Assembly: GCA_902491915.1 (NCBI GenBank)
Contig: CABUJL010000021.1
Span: 1 to 22,164 of the forward strand
Reading direction: 5' to 3'
From: an uncultured Collinsella sp.
GTDB taxonomy: Bacteria > Actinomycetota > Coriobacteriia > Coriobacteriales > Coriobacteriaceae
DNA: 22,164 bases
The notes beneath the pieces were generated by a model. That model was not told where the DNA came from, did not search any database, and saw nothing but the letters and a program-made list of their open reading frames with translations. The stretch's first letter is position 1. Each line of letters starts with the position of its first letter. A program made the position numbers and the translations under genes. Positions 1 to 8,600 of this stretch are shown here, piece after piece.

Positions 1-66
1 CGGTCTGGTGTTTTCATCTGAACGACTTTGCGAAGCAACCGGAGTGAAGATGAAAACACCAGACCG
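1..66. repeat. Perfect 19-bp inverted repeat (large hairpin)
   Basis: Bases 1-19 are the exact reverse complement of 48-66, separated by a 28-nt spacer that carries a small ttgc/gcaa mini-stem. The left arm begins at the window edge, so the repeat may extend further. There is no T-run on the right, so it is not a standard terminator for a + strand gene. It could be a REP-type element or the 3' hairpin of an upstream gene that is not visible. Confidence 0.75.
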
Positions 67-103
67 CCGCGGGGCACCCGGGGACCGCAGGGACGGGAGC
101 AGC

Positions 104-164
104 TATACTACTCTCAGTAGTTAAGGGTCGCGGATCCGCCGCGTCGCCGCTCTCAACAGGAGGT
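104..164 (+). promoter_or_regulatory. purE leader: possible -10, two small palindromes and RBS
   Basis: A TATACT hexamer at 104-109 could be a -10 box, but no convincing -35 lies 16-18 bp upstream. It overlaps a 6-bp inverted repeat with a 3-nt spacer (107-112/116-121). A 10-bp palindrome follows at 130-139. A strong AGGAGGT Shine-Dalgarno at 158-164 sets the purE start at 173. The promoter assignment is weak; the RBS is firm. Confidence 0.35.
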
Positions 165-172
165 CTTTGTTT

Positions 173-637
173 ATGGCAGATCAAAAGCCGGTTGTCGGGA
201 TCATCATGGGTTCCAAGTCCGATCTGGGCGTTATGGAAGGTTGCACCGCCGAGCTCGAGGCGCTGGGCGTGCCCTATGAGCTTGTCATTGCGAGCGCACA
301 CCGCACACCGGCGAAGGTTCACGAGTGGGCCTCGACTGCCGCCGATCGTGGCATCAAGGTGATCATTGCCGCCGCTGGCAAGGCTGCTCACTTGGGTGGC
401 GTCGTGGCCGCCTTTACGCCGCTGCCGGTTATTGGCGTGCCCATGAAGACGAGTGATCTGGGTGGTATGGATTCCCTACTGTCGATGGTTCAGATGCCCT
501 CCGGCGTGCCTGTGGCCTGCGTTGCCATCAACGGTGCCAAGAACGCTGCCATCTACGCCACGCAGATTCTGGGCGCCTGCGACCCCGAGTATCGCAAGGT
601 TATTGAGAAGATGAAGCAGGAGATGGCCGACGCGTAA
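173..637 (+). CDS. purE: N5-carboxyaminoimidazole ribonucleotide mutase, class I PurE
   Basis: PurE moves the carboxyl group of N5-CAIR to C4 to give CAIR in de novo purine synthesis, in the cytoplasm. The 154-residue product matches the usual size of bacterial class I PurE. Visible hallmarks are the GSKSD phosphate-binding motif (residues 13-17), SAHRTP with the active-site His at about 43, an AGKAAHLGG loop with a second conserved His, and a TPLPVIGVPM segment. I chose ATG 173 because AGGAGGT at 158-164 lies 8 nt upstream; an in-frame TTG at 167 is too close to that site. The next gene, a sortase, starts 36 bp downstream with its own RBS and may be co-transcribed. No purK is visible in the window, so the partner is presumably elsewhere or the protein works as an AIR carboxylase; that is inference. 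Confidence 0.96.
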   Translation: MADQKPVVGIIMGSKSDLGVMEGCTAELEALGVPYELVIASAHRTPAKVHEWASTAADRGIKVIIAAAGKAAHLGGVVAAFTPLPVIGVPMKTSDLGGMDSLLSMVQMPSGVPVACVAINGAKNAAIYATQILGACDPEYRKVIEKMKQEMADA

Positions 638-673
638 GCGCTCTGCTATCTCATATGGCGCATAAGGAGAGCC

Positions 674-1672
674 ATGTCCGACTATCAGGGAAAACGTTTT
701 TCGACTTCTCAGATTCCCGACCCGGCCAAGCCGGGAGCTGCCCACGTGTCGCTACGGGGTCGGGCATCCTCTCCTCAACAGGCTCGTGCGCCGCGTCCCG
801 TAGCGCCGGGGTCCCATCGCCGTCAAGATACGCCGGCCGCGTATCGTCCCTCGTCATATAACACGGCCAAAAAGCCATCTCGGTCCTCATCGCATGCCGC
901 ACCATCTGGTTGCACCGAGCCGCCGCGTAAGAAGCGCCGCTCGGTTATTCCCATTCTGCTCATCATCATCGGTATCGGCCTGCTCGTAGCTGCCGCTGCC
1001 ATCTTTATCAATGCACAGATCGGCTACAAGCAGGCGAGCGAGTCGTATCAAAAGATTGAAAAACAATATGTGAGCGACAAGGATGCCAGTGGCGTGCCGA
1101 TTATCGACTTCGACGCCCTCGCGCAGACAAACCCCGAGGTTGTCGGCTGGATCTACGCACCGGGCACCAACATTAACTATCCCGTGGTGCAGACCAACAA
1201 CAACTCCAAGTATCTCAACACACTGTTTGACGGTACATCCAATGCGTCGGGTGCAATCTTCTTGGATAGCGACGATACCGCGCCGGGAATGGTTGACCAG
1301 CAGACGACAATTTACGGTCATCATATGAACGACGGCTCGATGTTCAACGTGATCTCGGACACCACCGACCAGGCGACGTTCGATAGCATCGAGTGCGTGT
1401 ACTACATCACACGTGACGCGACGTACAAGTTGCGTCCGCTGGCGACCAAGGTGGTCGAGGACACGTATGCCAAGGCGCGCACGCCCAACTTTGAGGGTGG
1501 TGACGGGCTGACGAATTATCTGTCCGAAATGCTCGACGGTGCCTCTGCTGTGGCGAGCGACGCGAGCGAGCGTGCGGCTTCGGCAACCAAGGTCGTCACG
1601 CTTGTGACGTGCCGCTCGCTGTCGCTGAGCAACACGCGTGCCGTCATGGTGCTCACGCCGGTCGAGGAATAA
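674..1672 (+). CDS. Class B sortase (membrane-anchored transpeptidase)
   Basis: Sortases cleave cell-wall sorting signals and transfer the protein to peptidoglycan or to a pilin lysine on the outer membrane face. This 332-residue protein has a Pro/Ser/Arg-rich, probably disordered cytoplasmic segment (about 1-89), one membrane helix (about 92-115), and an extracellular domain with sortase B features. These are an IYAPGT..NYPVVQ strand, YGHHM with catalytic His about 216, TLVTC with catalytic Cys 313, and Arg 322 in SNTRAVM. ATG 674 is preceded by AAGGAGA (664-670). No substrate with an NPQTN-like signal is encoded nearby, and the LPXTG pilus genes downstream have their own class C sortase. 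It may therefore anchor proteins encoded elsewhere, or attach the finished pilus to the wall; both are inference. The N-terminal tail is longer than usual for the family. Confidence 0.9.
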   Translation: MSDYQGKRFSTSQIPDPAKPGAAHVSLRGRASSPQQARAPRPVAPGSHRRQDTPAAYRPSSYNTAKKPSRSSSHAAPSGCTEPPRKKRRSVIPILLIIIGIGLLVAAAAIFINAQIGYKQASESYQKIEKQYVSDKDASGVPIIDFDALAQTNPEVVGWIYAPGTNINYPVVQTNNNSKYLNTLFDGTSNASGAIFLDSDDTAPGMVDQQTTIYGHHMNDGSMFNVISDTTDQATFDSIECVYYITRDATYKLRPLATKVVEDTYAKARTPNFEGGDGLTNYLSEMLDGASAVASDASERAASATKVVTLVTCRSLSLSNTRAVMVLTPVEE

Positions 1673-1737
1673 GTGTCCGAGAGCAGTCTTTTTGGGACGG
1701 GGCTTTTTTAGCTACCCGGGATGATCAAGGGGAGAAC

Positions 1738-2157
1738 ATGATGCTTGAGAGTGGCAAGGTAATGCCTTCGGTCGATGCGTGGCTGCGCGAGGCTAAGTCT
1801 GACCCGTCGGCTGCGGGGTGCGGTATGTACCTGACGCATAACGGCGTGGTGCGCGCGACACCCAAGTCCGAGGCGCGTGGAATCGAAACCGACGGCGTGG
1901 CGCCCGGGCACAAGGTGGGCGGTATGGTGTTTGATTACGATACCGACAAGGTCCAGGCCGCTATCGAGCAGACGCGCGCGATGCCGGGCATCGGCTACGT
2001 TCGCGTGTGGCTGGCGAGGGGGGAGCTCGCGGTGGGCGACGACATCATGCTCGTGCTCATTGGCGGAGACATTCGCCCGCACGTGGTCGATGCGCTGCAG
2101 GCGCTCGTCGGCACCATCAAAAACGAGTGTGTGAGCGAGGTCGAGCGCGAAGCGTAA
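1738..2157 (+). CDS. Divergent MoaE-like (molybdopterin synthase large subunit fold) protein
   Basis: The 139-residue product follows the MoaE plan, judged by eye against E. coli MoaE: an N-terminal strand and GVVR (MoaE has GKVR), a helix in the DTDKVQAAIEQTRAMPGIG region, a GELAVGDDIMLVLIG strand pair (MoaE GELWPGDEIVFVGV), and a C-terminal helix containing TIKNE with Lys about 128 where MoaE has a catalytic Lys. It differs at key positions: the SAHR motif is replaced by IGGDIR and the terminal PFWKRE by a Glu/Val-rich stretch. No moaD, moaA or moaC lies nearby, so catalysis of molybdopterin formation is doubtful. Two adjacent ATGs (1738, 1741) follow an AAGGGGAGA ribosome site at about 1726-1734. 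It lies 65 bp after the sortase gene and ends before a terminator. It could equally be named a MoaE-family protein of unknown function. Confidence 0.55.
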   Translation: MMLESGKVMPSVDAWLREAKSDPSAAGCGMYLTHNGVVRATPKSEARGIETDGVAPGHKVGGMVFDYDTDKVQAAIEQTRAMPGIGYVRVWLARGELAVGDDIMLVLIGGDIRPHVVDALQALVGTIKNECVSEVEREA

Positions 2158-2186
2158 GGCCCCGGGTGCCGCCTCGTCCCGTCTCG

Positions 2187-2244
2187 TCCACAGCAAAAGC
2201 CCGCCAGCAGCTTGTGATGAACTGCCGGCGGGCTTTCTTGTGCG
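2187..2244 (+). repeat. 58-bp direct repeat, copy A (left border of pilus cassette)
   Basis: This block recurs at 14190-14247 in the same orientation with one difference (T at 2236, A at 14239). Looser identity extends leftwards to 2178/14181 (64 of 67 bases). It contains the terminator hairpin described separately. The two copies enclose the giant adhesin, pilin, class C sortase and minor pilin genes. Confidence 0.9.
2196..2236 (+). terminator. Bidirectional-type hairpin terminator after the moaE-like gene
   Basis: Arms AAAGCCCGCC (2196-2205) and GGCGGGCTTT (2227-2236) pair perfectly. An inner GCAG/CTGC stem (2207-2210/2222-2225) follows across a single A/C mismatch, with an 11-nt loop. A short T-run follows on + and an A-run precedes it, so it could stop transcription on either strand. 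Confidence 0.8.
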
Positions 2245-2359
2245 CTGGAACTGGCTCACGGATCAATAAACTGTAATCGCCGAGATATCGATCATTTGAT
2301 GACCCCCAGAAAATGCTTCAGCAGGCTAAAGAAAGACGTCCACAATTTCGTTATTTGTG

Positions 2360-2387
2360 TTGCCTAACGCTCGAGTAATGTTAGAAT
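2360..2387 (+). promoter_or_regulatory. Promoter of the pilus operon (extended -10)
   Basis: TTGCCT (2360-2365) is spaced 16 bp from TAGAAT (2382-2387), which is preceded by the extended -10 motif TGT (2379-2381). Transcription would start near 2394, just before or within a run of eight T (2397-2404). The surrounding 2245-2420 stretch is noticeably AT-rich compared with the rest of the window and contains no gene. Confidence 0.6.
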
Positions 2388-2435
2388 TTCAGCTACTTTT
2401 TTTTATTAACAACCGTTTTGCAGTTGGGGGAGAGC

Positions 2436-2639
2436 ATGCGGGCGAAACGAGCTATCGCGATAGCGCTGACCGGACTCATGCTGTTTGAAGCATCCCCGGT
2501 GCCCCAGATCTCCCAGGCGCTAACCATCCAGAACGCCGCCGCCGTCCGCCAGCTGATGAGCGCCCTCACCGCTTCGGCTGCGTATGCCGATACCTCCGAA
2601 AACGTGGGGGGGGGAGACGCTCCAGGTAGACACCGCTGA
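2436..2639 (+). CDS. Signal-peptide segment of the giant adhesin, out of frame with its body (phase-OFF product)
   Basis: This ORF gives 67 residues: a basic start MRAKR, a hydrophobic stretch (about residues 5-17), and ALTASAAYA followed by Asp, a plausible signal peptidase site. It then runs into a G9 tract and stops at 2639 after ten unrelated residues. The start is ATG 2436 behind a G-rich ribosome site at about 2425-2432. In the sequence as given it would yield only a short secreted peptide. Removing one G from the tract joins it in frame to the ORF that ends at 10617, so it is best read as the N-terminal part of that protein and not a separate gene. Sequencing or assembly error in the homopolymer is the main alternative. 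Confidence 0.8.
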   Translation: MRAKRAIAIALTGLMLFEASPVPQISQALTIQNAAAVRQLMSALTASAAYADTSENVGGGDAPGRHR

Positions 2640-5600
2640 AGGCGCCGAAACCAGCGGAGCCGGCGCCGCGGGTTCGTCTGCCGCAACCGACTCCGGCGCC
2701 TCAACGGATAACGTCTCCAACGCCGATGCAGGTACCGACACCCCCGCAACCACGACCGACGCCGCGACTGCCGATGCCCCCGCTCCCGCGGACGACACCG
2801 CGGCAACCAGCCAGTCCACCGCCCAAACCGCCGCCCAAACCGCCGCCCAAACCGCGGACGTCGCGGGCGCCGATGACGCCGCCCAGGACCTGGCGCAGCT
2901 CGCCGGCCGCGACTTCCAGGGCCAGGTTACCAAGACCATCAACGGCAAGACCTACATCCTCATCGGCACCGAGCAGCAGCTCCGCGCCATCGGTAGCGGC
3001 AAGAAGGTCATCGGCGGCACGGTCTATAAGATCAAGCAGAAGGTCGTCAACACGGGTAGCTTGCTGCTGCCCAAGTATGAGTGGCAGGACGACGGCATAG
3101 AGGAGGTTGCCTACGCCGGCGACGCCGACCTCGCCGCCGGCGATACCCTCAAGAACGCCGACTTCAGCGACCACGACGGTGGCCTCAGCCTCATCCTCGG
3201 TTCCACGCGCACTAAGTACTATGTGAAGGACGCCGCCGGCAACCGCAAGGACGTGTCGGACACGGACTACGGCCCCAACACCGGCCTCACCTACACCGCC
3301 GACGCCAACTACATCATCTTCCGCAACATCGACCTCTCGCAGAACGCTGCGGATCCCGGCAACACCGCCTGGACTCCGCTCATGTTCTCCGGCACTATGC
3401 TCGGCGTCGCGCCCACGGCGGACGCGTCGGCAACCGTCAGCTCTCTCTGGGGCGGCATCGGCGCCGACGGCGCCTTCACCAACGACACCGCCCAGCGCCC
3501 CGTGATCTCCAACGTCACGGTGCGCCAGACCGGCACGCTGAACCCCAACGAGCAGCAGGGCATCGGATTCTTCGCATCAATCAACAGCAAGACCGAGCTT
3601 TCGGGCAGCAAGCTCCAGAACGGCGCGGCGGCGATCGTCGCCAACATCAAGCTCCAGAACGTCTCCGTGAAGAACGAGTCGACCAAGGCCAAGGTTCCCA
3701 CCACGCTGCTGGGGTTGCTCACCACGACGGTCGGCGCGCTGCTCGAGGGTCTCACGAAACTGCTCGGCATCGAGCTCCACCTGGACAAGCTGCTCTCGCT
3801 CTACGCCGAGAATCCGTCGAACCTCGCGACCGGCGCGTTCGTGGGGCGCGTCTACGGCAAGGTCACTGTGAAGGACTGCGCGGTGGAGGATGCGACGGTG
3901 TCCAGCGCGGCGAGCATGACGGGCGGCTTCGCGGGCTCCGTCGAGGGCTCGACGGACTACGCGCTCAAGGGCGTCGATACGCTCATCAGTATCCTGACGA
4001 AGATCCTTAACCTCATCCCATTCGTGGGTTTGGGCGACCTGGTGAACTGGCTGCTCTCGAGCACCCTCATGCTGAACAAGCTGATTCCCACGGCCTATCA
4101 CAACCCGGTCCTCTCGGGCTGCGACGTGACCGACTTCAAGAGCGGCACCGTCATCGGCGCCGCGGGCAAGTCATATGCCGGCGGCTTCGTGGGCGCGCAG
4201 GTCGGTTCCATCATCGAGAACTCCTCCGTGACCAGCAAGAATGCCTTCGCCGTGCGCGGAACCGACTACGTGGGCGGTTTCGCGGGCGTGAGCCGCAACG
4301 GCAACGTGGGCGGCCTGATCGAGAGCCTCGGTGTGGAGCTGCTTTCCCTGCTGCGCCCGCAGAGCCTGATCGAGGGCTCGTCGCTAAACGCTCCCGTTAC
4401 CGTCGAGGCCGAGCGCTACGCCGGAGGCTTTACCGGCGCCATGGCGAATTCGTACGCCGTCAACAACGCGGCGACCGGCATCGTCTCCGTCCAAGCCAGT
4501 AAGAGTAACGCGGGCGGCTTTACCGGTTACGCCTCCGTGGGCTGGGGCCTGGAGCTCGGCACGGACGACACCTCCAGCACGAACCTCATCAAGAGCCTCG
4601 GAAGTTCCGTGGCGTCCCTGCTCAAGGGCGGCTGGCTGCAGTCCAACAACGCCGGTGACCTGCTGAGCCTGGCGGGGGTGAAGAACTCCGATGTGCTTGG
4701 CTGCCAGGTCGAGGCAACGAGCGTGACCTCCGACGGCGACTACGCGGCAGGCCTCGTGGCCCAGGGCTCTGGCGTAGTCATCGCGTCATCCTCTGAGGTC
4801 AACGTGGGCAAGCTCTCCTTCTGGCGCAACAACAACCCACGCACGATGCCGGCCGAGCGCGCGACCACGGTCGCGGGGCTCAAGACCGTCACGGCGCAGG
4901 GCAGCTTCGCGGGCGGCATCGCCGGCAGCCTGCGCCCGGCCACGGTGGCGGCGCTGCTCAACGACACGCTCGGCGTCGGCGACCTCACGGGCCTCAAGCC
5001 CGAGGACGCTATCACCATGTTCACCGTCGACCAGGTGACGCTGGCCGGCGCGACGGACAAAGGCATGGCCGTCTCTGCGGGCAAGCTCTACGCCGGCGGC
5101 GCCATCGCTTTCGCCACGGGCGGCAACGTGACCAAGACCAAGCTCGAGAACGTGGCCTCCGTCGAGGCCGGCAGCGACGCAGGCGGCTTCATCGGCGCGT
5201 CCGGCCCGGGCGAGGCCGTGGGCGCCTCGGGTATCAACCTGCTGGGGCTCGTTAAGCTCTCGGGTCTGCTCTCCGTGGCTCAGTACTCTTCCGTGAACGT
5301 GACGGCGTCGACCATTGCGGGTGTCACGGCCGGCATGAAGGTCACCGCGACTGGCAAGAACGTCGACGATTCCCCCTATGTGGCGGGCGGTTTCTTTGGC
5401 CAGGCGAACAGCTCCAAGGCCACGGACGTGCACGTGTACGCGCTGGCCTCCGTGACGGCCCCAAGCACGAACGGCGTGGCCGGCGGCTTTGTGGGCGAGT
5501 CCACCACGGGCGGTCTGGTCGACGCGCTGAACGACTCCCAGAACTCGAACATCCTGAACCTCATCAAGATCGACAACCTGCTCGGCGTGGTGCCGTACCT

Positions 5601-8600
5601 CATTCCCAATTACCGTTACGCCACCACGCACTTCATCAACGGAGGCAGCGTGTCCGCCGACGCGGCGGGCGGCTTCGCGGGCGATTTCCAGAGCGGCAAG
5701 GTCAACATCTTCAGCGAGGACGATCTCAAGGATGACGTGCTGGCGGCGGCGAAGACCGCGGTCGAGAACTCGCCCTGGGGCGTCATCAATATCGATCACG
5801 TTGCCGGTGGCGCGTTCGCCGGCGGCTGGGGCGGCAGGGTGACCTCGGGCGCGCTGGCTACGGCGGGCAAGGGCGGCCTGCAGGTGCTCGGCGGGCTCAA
5901 GAATCTCGGGCTCAATATCGACGCTGCCCAGCTCCTTTCCGCCGTGCAGGCGTACGTGCCCCTCATCAACCGCTCCGGCGTGCGCACGGACGCGGGGACG
6001 GTCGCGGCCGATACCTCGGGCGCCAAGCCGACCGACGCCGCCAACCCCGGCCTCGTCGTCTCCGCCTCGCGCATCGATGACACGGCCTCCCAGTCCGGCT
6101 CGGCCGGTGGGTACATCGGCTACGGCTCCGGCGTGCAGGTGAGCCACTCCAACGTGACGCAGCTGCGCCATACCGCGGTGACCGAGCCCAAGAAGCTCGA
6201 GGGTGCGGACGGCAGCAGCTACTACGATGACGGCAAGAGCTCCTACGCCGTCACCGCCCCGCGCTACGCCGGTGGATACATCGGCCACGTGGACGTGGGT
6301 TCCGCGGCCTCCGTGGGCGACGGTCTGTCACTGCTGGGAACGAGCCTGCAGCTTGCCGACGTGCTGGGCGTGGTGCGCGCCGTGGTCTCCACCATCGAGC
6401 ACTCCGACGTGAGCGGCGGCACGGGCGGCTTCGCCGTGCGCGCGAACTCCGGTGCCACGGGTTCCGAGATCGGCGACGCGGGCGGCTTCGCGGGTCTCGT
6501 CTCCGGCGGGCACATCCAGGATTCCAACTCCTACAACTTCTCCTATGTGGTTGGCCAGATCTCCGCGGGCGGCTACGCCGGGCAGGTCGAACCGGGTGAC
6601 GTAGCGCGTGTTCTGGGCGAGCTGAACACCGGTAAGGGCAACGAGTCTGCGCTGGCCAAGCTGCTGCACGGCCTGGTGAACACCAACGGCGCCCTCGCGT
6701 CGCTCGTGCAGGACTTCGTGCCCACGGTTCGAAACTCCGAAACCACGTCCATCCCCTGCGGCGGCGCTGTGCGCGCGCAAGCCGCCAGCACCGAGAGCGT
6801 GCAGCGCGGCATGGCCGGCGGCTACGTGGGCCACAACCTGGGCGGTCACATCTGGGGCAATAACAACGCGCCGTGGACGAGTGCCGCGGCGTGGGAGTCC
6901 CAGACGGACGATAGCAACCACTACACCGGCACCAAGCGCGATGCCATGGCCGAGCGCATCCGTAGCGTATACGGCGCCGAGATGGCCGGCGGCCTCGCGG
7001 GCTATATGGAGCCCAGCGACACTGCCAAGACGGGGAGCATCAGCCTGCTCTTCGGCCTGGTGAAGGCCAACAGCATCCTGGGCGCCCTGCAGGTGGCCTA
7101 TCCCACCGAGGAGAACACGCAGGTCACGGGCCCCGTGCGAGGCATCAGCCTCGATACGTGGAATAGCTGGTCTCAGCACGTTGCCTCTAAGGGCTACTAT
7201 GGCGACAATTTCTACGGCAAGACGTTCAAGACCGAGGATGAACTTGCAGCCTTCCTCGCTGATTACGTCTACGGTACTAATGTGGTTGCTGGGCGTTCTT
7301 CATACGAGAACAAGGCGAACACCATGCACGGCGGCGTGGCCGGCGGCTACGTGGGCCTTATGCGCGGCGGCACCGTTACCAACGGCCGCGCCTTCGACGC
7401 CAAGACCGTGTGTGCTATGCGTGCGGCGGGCGGCTTTGCCGGTCGCATGGAGACGGGTGGTGCCGTGGAGCTGGGCGGTGTAGAGGTGCTCGGACTGAAC
7501 CTCAACCTCGGCCAGCTGCTGAACGTGGCTCAGGTGCTCGTTCCGGTGGTGAAGAGCTCCAGCGTGCAGGGCTTCCGCACGGGTATGGCCGTTGAGGCCA
7601 CGGGTACCGACTTCAAGCATGAGACTGGTTTTGCCGGTGGCTACGTGGGCTACGCCTCGGGCGCGCAGCTGTGGGGCGACGCCACGTTCTCCGATGCCGA
7701 CAAGGACGCCGATCGCTGGTCCATCGGCGCCACGCACGGCGGCTACACCGCTACGGGCGACAACGTCACCAACCTGCGCAAGGTCTCGGGCGCTAACTGC
7801 GTTGGCGGCTACGCGGGCCTCATGACGGCAGCGGGCGTGGCAGATGTGAACACCAACGCGTCCTCGGGTCTGCTGCAGAAGATCCTGGACTCGCTCATTT
7901 CCACGCCGAACGACCTCGCGCAGGTGCTCCAAGCCACGGTCTCCACCGTGCGCGGTGCGAGTGTCTCCGCCGTGACGGCGGGGGACGGCGCAACCGATGC
8001 CCAGCGGGACGTCGCGGCCTGGGGCTTCACGGTCGGCGGCTCCTATAAGGACGGCAGCGCCACCAAGTACGCCCGCGCGGCCGGTGGCTTCGCGGGATCG
8101 ATGAAGGCCGTGGTCGCGGGCACCAAGGATCGAGACGAGGGCGCAACGGACGCCGTTACCAACACGCTGCAGGTCACCGGCCTGCGCGGCGTTGAGGGTG
8201 GCCAGTACGCAGGCGGCTTCTTCGGCCAGGCGGACATCGAGAGCGTGGCCTCCGTGGCGGGCGGCGACGGCGACGCCAGCGGCGACCAGTCCACGAGCCT
8301 GCTGCTCAAGCTACTGCAGGCCGGCAACATCTCTGCGCTCGACGCCTTCCGTACCTACGTGTACCACGCGAACGTGGCGGGCGTGACCGATGGCTTCCAG
8401 GTCCGCGCGCACGATTCCAGCACCCAGGGCATGCTCGACTCCAAGCGCTTCACGGGCGTGGCCGGCGGCTTCGGCGGCACGCTCATCAACGGCAGCGTGA
8501 AGAACGCTACCGTTACCAACCTGTCCTCCGTGGCGGGCGTCAACTACACTGGCGGCTTTGTCGGGCACCTGGGCAAGGGCGGCACGGTGGACGCGGACGG

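Noticed and set aside
2584..2586. ATG at 2584 as the true start of the giant adhesin
   Set aside because: It has no ribosome site and leaves an LPXTG protein without a signal peptide, whereas an in-register signal peptide exists just upstream if one G is removed from the homopolymer.
2821..2856. 12-bp tandem repeats as the phase-variation switch
   Set aside because: The unit is a multiple of three, so copy-number change cannot shift the frame; it can only alter linker length.
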